Shown in pieces: positions 6,990-11,440 of a DNA stretch of 11,440 bases. This DNA comes from Paracoccaceae bacterium (GTDB lineage Bacteria > Pseudomonadota > Alphaproteobacteria > Rhodobacterales > Rhodobacteraceae). The stretch lies in NCBI GenBank assembly GCA_023263735.1, contig JALQUQ010000058.1, positions 1-11,440 of the forward strand, written 5' to 3'. Numbering within the stretch: position 1 is the first letter of the stretch; every line of letters begins with the position of its first letter. The translations under genes and the position numbers were made by a program. The notes beneath the pieces are model-generated. The model was not told the DNA's origin and made no database searches. It worked only from the letters and a program-made list of their open reading frames with translations.

Positions 6990-7020
6990 GCGCTATCGAA
7001 AAGTGAACGGATACACGCTT

Positions 7021-7215
7021 ATGGCCCGGACCAATCCTCTTCAGTTCCTCCAGCAGGTGCGCGGCGAAGTCGCCAAGGTGGTTTGGCCGTCCCGTCAGGA
7101 AGTGCTGCTGACCACCGTCATGGTGCTGATCATGGCTGCCTTGACCGCGACGCTCTTCAGCTTGGTCGATCTGGCAATCCGCACGGGTCTGGCCGCATTG
7201 TTTGGCGTTTTCTAA
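7021..7215 (+). CDS. secE: Preprotein translocase subunit SecE
   Basis: A 64-residue single-span SecE, the small essential subunit that clamps SecY in the SecYEG inner-membrane channel. The short alphaproteobacterial form is seen: an amphipathic cytoplasmic N-terminus (PLQFLQQVRGEVAKVVWPSRQE) with the conserved VxWPSRxE motif near residues 20-26, followed by one transmembrane segment (about 30-60). The frame is open upstream, but ATG 7021 gives the family's normal N-terminus (MARTNPLQF). The ribosome binding site is weak. In the usual bacterial order it is followed by nusG, as here, but the gap of 200 bases contains a terminator. Confidence 0.97.
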   Translation: MARTNPLQFLQQVRGEVAKVVWPSRQEVLLTTVMVLIMAALTATLFSLVDLAIRTGLAALFGVF

Positions 7216-7290
7216 GCGCCTCTTACGACTTCTGCCTCTTGAATTTTCAGGCGTCGGATTGTATTCGGCGCCCTGTTCAGGGGCAAACCG

Positions 7291-7323
7291 GCGCGCAATG
7301 ATTCGTGTTGCGCGCTGTTTTTT
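7291..7323 (+). terminator. Intrinsic terminator or attenuator between secE and nusG
   Basis: GCGCGCAA (7291-7298) pairs with TTGCGCGC (7308-7315), an eight-pair stem with a nine-base loop, followed after two bases by six T residues (7318-7323). This is the clearest Rho-independent terminator in the window. It would end or reduce secE transcription before nusG. Confidence 0.75.
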
Positions 7324-7345
7324 GTTCCTCTTGGGCGGCAAGATC

Positions 7346-7375
7346 TTGGTCAAACCGCTGGAAACATGGAATTAT
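7346..7375 (+). promoter_or_regulatory. Possible nusG promoter downstream of the terminator
   Basis: TTGGTC (7346-7351) and AATTAT (7370-7375) are 18 bases apart, with four of six matches in the -10 box and three in the -35 box. The match is weak; the argument is mainly that a terminator just upstream makes a second promoter useful here. Confidence 0.25.
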
Positions 7376-7415
7376 CGGGTGTTTTGCGACGCTCGACAGG
7401 CAAGGTGAATTGGGC

Positions 7416-7946
7416 ATGGCCAAGAGATGGTATTCGGTGAGCGTTCTCTCGAACTTCGAGAAGAAAGTTGCCGAGCAGATCAAGACCGCCGTGCAAGAAG
7501 CCGGTCTGGAAGATGAAATCGACGAAGTTCTGGTCCCCACCGAAGAGGTGATCGAAATTCGTCGTGGGAAAAAGGTAACGTCCGAACGTCGGATCATGCC
7601 GGGCTATGTTCTGGTCCACATGGAGATGACGAACCGCGGCTATCACCTGATCTCGACGATCAACCGGGTGACGGGCTTCTTGGGTCCGCAGGGCAGACCG
7701 ATGCCGATGCGTGATTCGGAAGTCAGCTTCCTGAGCCATGTCACCGAAGGTAAGGAAGCGCCGCGCAACCTGATCCGCTTTGATGTGGGCGAAAAGGTCA
7801 AGGTGACCGACGGGCCGTTCGAAGGCTTTGACGGTATGGTCGAGGAAGTGGATGAAGATCACAGCCGCCTCAAGGTGTCTGTTTCGATCTTTGGTCGCGC
7901 GACCCCGGTCGAGTTGGAATTCACGCAGGTCTCGAAAGGGGTCTGA
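7416..7946 (+). CDS. nusG: Transcription termination/antitermination factor NusG
   Basis: A 176-residue NusG, which binds RNA polymerase to raise processivity and links it to Rho or to the ribosome via S10. The N-terminal NGN domain begins at RWYSVSVLSNFEKKVAEQI (residues 4-22) and includes RRIMPGYVLV (58-67) and the conserved GFLG (87-90). The C-terminal KOW domain spans about 125-155 (GEKVKVTDGPFEGFDG). Length is typical. The frame is open upstream, but ATG 7416 gives the family start MAKRWYSV and has AAGGTG eight bases before it. It is followed after 87 bases by rplK. Confidence 0.98.
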   Translation: MAKRWYSVSVLSNFEKKVAEQIKTAVQEAGLEDEIDEVLVPTEEVIEIRRGKKVTSERRIMPGYVLVHMEMTNRGYHLISTINRVTGFLGPQGRPMPMRDSEVSFLSHVTEGKEAPRNLIRFDVGEKVKVTDGPFEGFDGMVEEVDEDHSRLKVSVSIFGRATPVELEFTQVSKGV

Positions 7947-7957
7947 CGTGCATCGCG

Positions 7958-8010
7958 TGGGAGGTCTTTCCCAAGGGCAGGCCGGACCACTAAACCGCAC
8001 CTTTCGGTGC
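7958..8010 (+). promoter_or_regulatory. Leader of rplK-rplA, likely L1 autoregulatory site, plus hairpin
   Basis: The stretch GTGGGAGG (7958-7965) ... GGACCAC (7984-7990) resembles the GUGGGAGG ... GGAC pattern of the L1-binding arm of 23S rRNA; GTGG and CCAC can pair to close it. A tight hairpin GCACC-TTTC-GGTGC (7997-8010) follows, then the rplK ribosome binding site. L1 repression of the L11-L1 operon through such mimicry is known in other bacteria; assignment here is by resemblance and position. Confidence 0.5.
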
Positions 8011-8033
8011 TGTGAAAAAGAGGAGATGGCCAC

Positions 8034-8486
8034 ATGGCCAAGAAAGTCATCGGCAGCCTGAAGCTGCAAGTCAAGGCTCAGCAAGCCAACCCGTCGCCGC
8101 CAGTTGGCCCCGCACTGGGTCAGCGCGGTCTGAACATCATGGCGTTCGTGAAAGAATTCAACGCAAAGTCGGCTGAATTCGCTCCGGGCACCCCTGTTCC
8201 GGTCATCATCACCTACTACCAGGACAAGTCGTTCAGCCTCGAGCTGAAGACCCCTCCGGCCTCGTTCCTGCTCAAGCAGGCGGCTGGTCTGCCGCCGGTT
8301 GGCAAGCGTAACCGCGCCAAAGGCTCGACCAAACCGGGCCGCGAAGTGGCTGGTTCCGTGACCGTGGCTCAGATCCGCAAGATCGCAGAAGCCAAGATGA
8401 AAGATCTGAACGCCAATTCCGTGGAAGCGGCAATGCAGATCATCCTTGGCTCGGCCAAGTCCTGCGGCATTGATGTGAAGGGCTGA
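8034..8486 (+). CDS. rplK: 50S ribosomal protein L11
   Basis: A 150-residue L11, which binds the GTPase-associated centre of 23S rRNA at the stalk base. The N-terminal domain carries the proline-rich [20 protein letters not shown] (residues 19-38). The C-terminal rRNA-binding domain includes [14 protein letters not shown] (76-89) and the ending [11 protein letters not shown]. The loop [18 protein letters not shown] is longer than in E. coli, which I believe is normal for Rhodobacterales. ATG 8034 has AGGAG eight bases upstream; an ATG at 8026 is in another frame. It is followed by rplA after only five bases, as in the standard L11-L1 operon. Confidence 0.98.
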   Translation: MAKKVIGSLKLQVKAQQANPSPPVGPALGQRGLNIMAFVKEFNAKSAEFAPGTPVPVIITYYQDKSFSLELKTPPASFLLKQAAGLPPVGKRNRAKGSTKPGREVAGSVTVAQIRKIAEAKMKDLNANSVEAAMQIILGSAKSCGIDVKG

Positions 8487-8491
8487 TTACT

Positions 8492-9187
8492 ATGGCAAAG
8501 CTCGCAAAGCGTACCAAAGCTGCCCGCGCCATTTTCGAAGGCAAGAGCAATGTCGCCATTGCTGAAGCCGTCGCTTTGGTGAAGAAAGCAGCAACTGCAA
8601 AATTCGACGAAACCGTTGAAATCGCGATGAACCTGGGCGTTGACCCGCGTCACGCCGACCAGATGGTTCGTGGTGTTGTCCAGCTGCCGAACGGCACCGG
8701 CAAGACCGTGCGCGTCGCTGTGTTCGCCCGTGGCGCCAAGGCTGACGAAGCCAAGGCCGCTGGCGCAGAGATCGTCGGTGCAGAAGACCTGCTGGAAACC
8801 ATCCAGTCGGGCAAGATCGAATTCGATCGCTGCATCGCAACCCCGGACATGATGCCGCTGGTCGGCCGTCTGGGTAAGATCCTCGGCCCGCGCAACCTGA
8901 TGCCGAACCCGAAGGTCGGCACGGTGACCATGGACGTTGCCAACGCTGTCAAGGCAGCCAAGGGCGGTGAAGTTCAGTTCAAGGTCGAAAAAGCTGGCGT
9001 CATTCATGGCGGCATCGGCAAGGCATCGTTCTCGGAAGACGCGCTGATCGAAAACGTTCGCGCCTTCGTTGACGCTGTGACCCGTGCTCGTCCGTCGGGC
9101 GCAAAAGGCACCTATGTGAAGAAGGTCTCGATCTCTTCGACCATGGGCCCCGGCGTTTCGCTCGACCTGTCGTCGCTGAGCGCCTGA
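8492..9187 (+). CDS. rplA: 50S ribosomal protein L1
   Basis: A 231-residue L1 of normal length, which forms the mobile L1 stalk at the E site and represses its own operon by binding the mRNA leader. Recognisable blocks are the N-terminal [11 protein letters not shown], the segment [15 protein letters not shown] (47-61) leading to [30 protein letters not shown] near residues 126-146, and the late [14 protein letters not shown]. The ATG follows the rplK stop by five bases with AAGGG inside the end of rplK, which implies coupling. The gene ends in two adjacent in-frame stops (TGA TAA). A 224-base regulatory gap separates it from rplJ. Confidence 0.98.
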   Translation: MAKLAKRTKAARAIFEGKSNVAIAEAVALVKKAATAKFDETVEIAMNLGVDPRHADQMVRGVVQLPNGTGKTVRVAVFARGAKADEAKAAGAEIVGAEDLLETIQSGKIEFDRCIATPDMMPLVGRLGKILGPRNLMPNPKVGTVTMDVANAVKAAKGGEVQFKVEKAGVIHGGIGKASFSEDALIENVRAFVDAVTRARPSGAKGTYVKKVSISSTMGPGVSLDLSSLSA

Positions 9188-9199
9188 TAAAGAATCTGC

Positions 9200-9240
9200 G
9201 TGGCCTAGGCCACGAGATGGCGGGGCGGAAACGCCCCGTC
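9200..9240 (+). terminator. Palindrome and GNRA-loop hairpin after rplA
   Basis: A perfect 14-base palindrome GTGGCCTAGGCCAC (9200-9213) is followed by CGGGGCG-GAAA-CGCCCCG (9221-9238), extended by one wobble and one GC pair to 9219-9240. There is no T-run, so partial termination, mRNA stabilisation or processing between the L11-L1 and L10-L12 units are all possible. Confidence 0.5.
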
Positions 9241-9252
9241 CTGTCCGAGACG

Positions 9253-9320
9253 GAGGGTGAGGGAGACCTCTTAATTTCCTTCCTGAGATGGGGAACGAGA
9301 CAGATTTCACCCTCGGGTGA
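9253..9320 (+). promoter_or_regulatory. L10-type mRNA leader with mutually exclusive pairings
   Basis: GAGGGTGA (9253-9260) pairs perfectly with TCACCCTC (9307-9314), enclosing 46 bases that include TTAATTTCC and GGGGAACGAGACAG. The right arm can instead fold with its downstream neighbour as TCACC-CTCG-GGTGA (9307-9320). In other bacteria the L10-L12 complex binds its own leader upstream of rplJ; the position and architecture here fit. No covariation check was possible. Confidence 0.55.
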
Positions 9321-9353
9321 TCTTGGCCTTCGGAACCCTGAACGGACCCGAAC

Positions 9354-9394
9354 GCCCTTGCAAGAGGGCTAAATTGAGCCGGGGGGAAACCCCC
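9354..9394 (+). promoter_or_regulatory. Two hairpins just upstream of the rplJ ribosome binding site
   Basis: GCCCT-TGCAAG-AGGGC (9354-9369) and GGGGG-GAAA-CCCCC (9381-9394). The second ends six bases before the GGAG of rplJ and has a stable GNRA loop. They probably belong to the rplJ leader structure. Confidence 0.45.
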
Positions 9395-9411
9395 ATACTT
9401 GGAGTGGAACT

Positions 9412-9927
9412 GTGGATAGAGCCCAGAAAGAGAAAGTGGTCGAGGAACTCGGCCAGATCTTCGAAAGCTCTGGCGTCGTAGTGGTTGCCCACTACGCGGG
9501 CATGACGGTTGCACAGATGCAGGACCTGCGCGCAAAAATGCGCGAAGTTGGTGGGTCCGTACGCGTTGCCAAGAACACGCTCGCCAAGATCGCCCTGGAA
9601 GGTAAGGCCTCTGCAAAGATGGCCGATATCCTGACGGGCATGACCGTACTTGCCTATTCGGAAGACCCTGTCGCTGCGGCGAAGGTCTGCGATGCATATG
9701 CCAAGGGGAACGACAAGTTCCAGATCCTTGGTGGTGCAATGGGCAAGGAAGTCCTGGACCTGAACGGTGTCAAGGTTGTGGCAGCTATGCCGTCGCGCGA
9801 AGAGCTTCTCGCTCAGATCGTGTCGTGCATCGGTGCACCCGCCTCGAACATCGCCGGTGCCATTGGCGCGCCTGCTTCGAACATCGCAAGCATCCTGTCG
9901 ACCATCGAGGACAAGGCTGCGGCCTAA
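9412..9927 (+). CDS. rplJ: 50S ribosomal protein L10
   Basis: A 171-residue L10, the stalk base protein that anchors L7/L12 dimers to 23S rRNA and, with them, represses the operon. The rRNA-binding N-terminal domain is clear: [14 protein letters not shown] (4-17), the [14 protein letters not shown] block (27-40) and [12 protein letters not shown] (51-62). The C-terminal helix that binds L7/L12 contains an internal duplication, IGAPASNIA at 140-148 and again at 151-159. The start is GTG 9412, decided by GGAG seven bases upstream and the family N-terminus MDRAQKEK. It has no close ATG alternative. It is followed by rplL after a 69-base gap. Confidence 0.97.
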   Translation: MDRAQKEKVVEELGQIFESSGVVVVAHYAGMTVAQMQDLRAKMREVGGSVRVAKNTLAKIALEGKASAKMADILTGMTVLAYSEDPVAAAKVCDAYAKGNDKFQILGGAMGKEVLDLNGVKVVAAMPSREELLAQIVSCIGAPASNIAGAIGAPASNIASILSTIEDKAAA

Positions 9928-9996
9928 CCTTTCGTGTCCGCGCGGGTTGATCCCCGTGTCGTTGGAACCCATCTTAATCTTTACGGAATGAGCAAA

Positions 9997-10374
9997 ATGG
10001 CTGATCTTAACAAACTCGCCGAAGAAATCGTCGGCCTGACCCTGTTGCAGGCTCAGGAACTGAAAACCATCCTGAAAGACCAGTACGGCATCGAGCCGGC
10101 TGCTGGTGGCGCAGTCGTCATGGCTGGCCCGGCTGCTGGTGCAGCTGCTGCCGCAGAAGAAGAAAAGACCGAATTCGACGTCGTTCTGACCGACGCTGGC
10201 GCAAACAAGATCAACGTGATCAAAGTTGTGCGCGAAATCACCGGTCTGGGCCTGAAAGAAGCCAAAGACCTGACCGAAGCTGGTGGCAAGGTCAAAGAAG
10301 GCATCTCGAAAGCTGACGCTGAAGCGATGAAGAAAAAGTTCGAAGAGGCTGGCGCCAAGGTCGAACTGAAGTAA
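9997..10374 (+). CDS. rplL: 50S ribosomal protein L7/L12
   Basis: A 125-residue L7/L12, the multi-copy stalk protein that recruits translation GTPases. The N-terminal dimerisation domain ([25 protein letters not shown], 2-26) binds L10. An Ala/Gly-rich flexible hinge (about 37-53) follows, and the globular factor-binding domain (about 55-125) contains the conserved [22 protein letters not shown] and ends in KVELK. ATG 9997 is preferred because the family starts MADLNK; an in-frame ATG at 9988 would add three residues (MSK) but would overlap the only ribosome-binding-like CGGA. Codon use is strongly biased toward GCT, CTG and GAA, as expected for a highly expressed gene. Confidence 0.98.
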   Translation: MADLNKLAEEIVGLTLLQAQELKTILKDQYGIEPAAGGAVVMAGPAAGAAAAAEEEKTEFDVVLTDAGANKINVIKVVREITGLGLKEAKDLTEAGGKVKEGISKADAEAMKKKFEEAGAKVELK

Positions 10375-10410
10375 TCTGTGATGCGGGGCAACCCGCAGCG
10401 CTGATTTCTG

Positions 10411-10439
10411 GCTGGAGACGGAGCACTTCCGTCTCCAGC
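10411..10439 (+). terminator. Strong hairpin between rplL and rpoB
   Basis: GCTGGAGACGGA (10411-10422) and TCCGTCTCCAGC (10428-10439) pair perfectly over 12 bases with a five-base loop. No T-run follows. A partial terminator or an RNase III-type processing site at this position is known in E. coli, where it lowers rpoB relative to rplL; the same role is inferred here. Confidence 0.65.
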
Positions 10440-10448
10440 TAAACGCGT

Positions 10449-10484
10449 CTTGAAAAGGACTTTTTATCTAAAGTCCTTCTCAAG
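10449..10484 (+). promoter_or_regulatory. Second hairpin in the rplL-rpoB gap
   Basis: CTTGAAAAGGACTTT (10449-10463) and AAAGTCCTTCTCAAG (10470-10484) form a 15-position stem with one A-C mismatch and a six-base loop. It is AT-richer than its neighbours and lies nine bases after the first hairpin. Function is not shown. Confidence 0.5.
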
Positions 10485-10503
10485 GTGCGGTATTGGTTCG
10501 GGA

Positions 10504-10525
10504 GCGGCTCTTCGGGACGAGCCGC
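10504..10525 (+). promoter_or_regulatory. Third hairpin in the rplL-rpoB gap
   Basis: GCGGCTC (10504-10510) and GAGCCGC (10519-10525) pair perfectly around an eight-base loop. The remaining 93 bases to the rpoB ATG show no further clear structure and no convincing promoter. Confidence 0.45.
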
Positions 10526-10618
10526 ATGAATGGAACCTCTTCCTCCCTCCGCCAGCGGCGAGCAACCGTGGCCCGACGGCTGCACGCCCGCGACACGTGA
10601 AAAAAGGTGACGACGAGC

Positions 10619-11440
10619 ATGGCGCAATCCTACGTTGGCCAGAAACGCATCCGCCGCTATTACGGCAAGATCCGCGAAGTTCTGGAAATGCCGAACCTGA
10701 TCGAGGTTCAGAAATCCTCCTATGACCTGTTCCTGCGGTCTGGGGATTCGGACAAGCCGCTGGATGGCGAAGGCATCCAGGGCACGTTCCAGTCGGTTTT
10801 CCCGATCAAGGACTTTAACGAAACGGCTGTTCTGGAGTTCGTGAAATACGAGCTCGAAAAGCCGAAATATGACGTTGACGAATGCCAACAGCGCGACATG
10901 ACCTATGCGGCACCGTTGAAGGTGACGCTGCGTCTGATCGTGTTTGATGTCGATGAAACCACCGGGGCCCGGTCGGTCAAGGACATCAAGGAACAAGACG
11001 TCTACATGGGCGACATGCCTTTGATGACCGCAAACGGCACGTTCATCGTGAACGGGACCGAGCGTGTGATCGTGTCGCAGATGCACCGTTCGCCGGGCGT
11101 CTTCTTTGACCACGACAAGGGCAAGACCCATTCTTCGGGCAAACTCCTGTTCGCCTGCCGCATCATCCCGTACCGCGGCTCGTGGCTGGATTTCGAATTC
11201 GACGCGAAAGACATCGTGTTCGCCCGCATCGACCGCCGCCGCAAATTGCCGGTGACGACGCTGCTTTATGCATTGGGCATGGATCAGGAAGGCATCATGG
11301 ATGCCTATTATGATACCGTCCAGTTCAAGTACCAAAAGAACAAGGGCTGGGTCACCAAGTTCTTCCCCGAGCGCGTGCGCGGCACCCGCCCGTCCTATGA
11401 TCTGGTAGACGCCGCAACCGGCGAAGTCATCCTGAAGGCT
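10619..11440 (+). CDS. rpoB: DNA-directed RNA polymerase subunit beta, N-terminal 274 residues, partial
   Basis: The beta subunit of RNA polymerase forms one jaw of the catalytic cleft and contains the rifampicin pocket, which lies beyond the right edge. The visible part covers the start ([18 protein letters not shown]), the protrusion and the beginning of the lobe. Conserved blocks are [15 protein letters not shown] (27-41), the FPIKDFN segment, and [19 protein letters not shown] followed by [16 protein letters not shown]. The frame is open to the last base. ATG 10619 has AAGGTGA nine bases upstream. The 244-base gap after rplL carries three hairpins. Confidence 0.98.
   Translation, partial: MAQSYVGQKRIRRYYGKIREVLEMPNLIEVQKSSYDLFLRSGDSDKPLDGEGIQGTFQSVFPIKDFNETAVLEFVKYELEKPKYDVDECQQRDMTYAAPLKVTLRLIVFDVDETTGARSVKDIKEQDVYMGDMPLMTANGTFIVNGTERVIVSQMHRSPGVFFDHDKGKTHSSGKLLFACRIIPYRGSWLDFEFDAKDIVFARIDRRRKLPVTTLLYALGMDQEGIMDAYYDTVQFKYQKNKGWVTKFFPERVRGTRPSYDLVDAATGEVILKA

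Noticed and set aside
6838..7020. Possible tRNA-Trp before secE, expected from gene order in other bacteria
   Set aside because: The hairpins there do not form a cloverleaf: no anticodon arm with CCA and no GGTTCGA T-arm could be found.
9200..9213. 14-base palindrome GTGGCCTAGGCCAC as a possible mobile-element end or attachment site
   Set aside because: It is a single copy with no partner repeat, integrase or target duplication nearby; an RNA hairpin after rplA is the simpler reading.
8369..9739. Open frame of 456 codons on the minus strand across rplK, rplA and rplJ
   Set aside because: It runs antisense through three certain ribosomal protein genes and their leader, with low-complexity composition and no family resemblance.
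10439..11335. Open frame of 298 codons on the minus strand opposite rpoB
   Set aside because: It is antisense to highly conserved rpoB sequence and shows no domain; an artefact of the reading frame bias.

Overview
The window looks like a chromosomal segment of an alphaproteobacterium of the order Rhodobacterales (Rhodobacteraceae-like). This rests on my recognition of the EF-Tu, SecE, NusG, L11, L10, L7/L12 and RpoB sequences and on the GC-rich codon use; no database search was possible.

Left edge (1-533): the 5' end of tuf (EF-Tu) on the minus strand, running off the window, with a 281-base upstream region that holds a candidate promoter, a GC-rich hairpin and a small tandem repeat. Middle (534-6837): six genes unrelated to translation. 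They are a small lipoprotein (-), a cytochrome P450 (+), a DUF533/TerB-like protein (-), a two-gene operon for an IorAB-type molybdenum hydroxylase (2Fe-2S subunit followed by a Tat-exported molybdopterin subunit, both -), and a divergent TetR-family regulator (+) that shares a compact, dyad-rich promoter region with that operon. Right (6838-11440): the conserved secE-nusG-rplK-rplA-rplJ-rplL-rpoB cluster (+), with rpoB running off the right edge.

The housekeeping cluster couples protein export (SecE), transcription elongation (NusG), the ribosomal stalk and L1 arm (L11, L1, L10, L7/L12) and RNA polymerase beta. Its gaps carry the expected kind of RNA control: an intrinsic terminator between secE and nusG, an L1-site-like leader before rplK, an L10-type leader with two mutually exclusive pairings before rplJ, and three consecutive hairpins between rplL and rpoB.

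The middle block is the accessory part. The TetR regulator most likely controls the IorAB-type oxidoreductase, whose substrate cannot be told from sequence. The P450 and the oxidoreductase are both oxidative enzymes, but nothing shows that they share a pathway. I see no wholly new system; the most interesting items are regulatory: the nested dyads between TetR and the oxidoreductase, the switch-like rplJ leader, and the paired stop codons between P450 and DUF533. No tRNA, CRISPR array, insertion sequence or phage gene was found.
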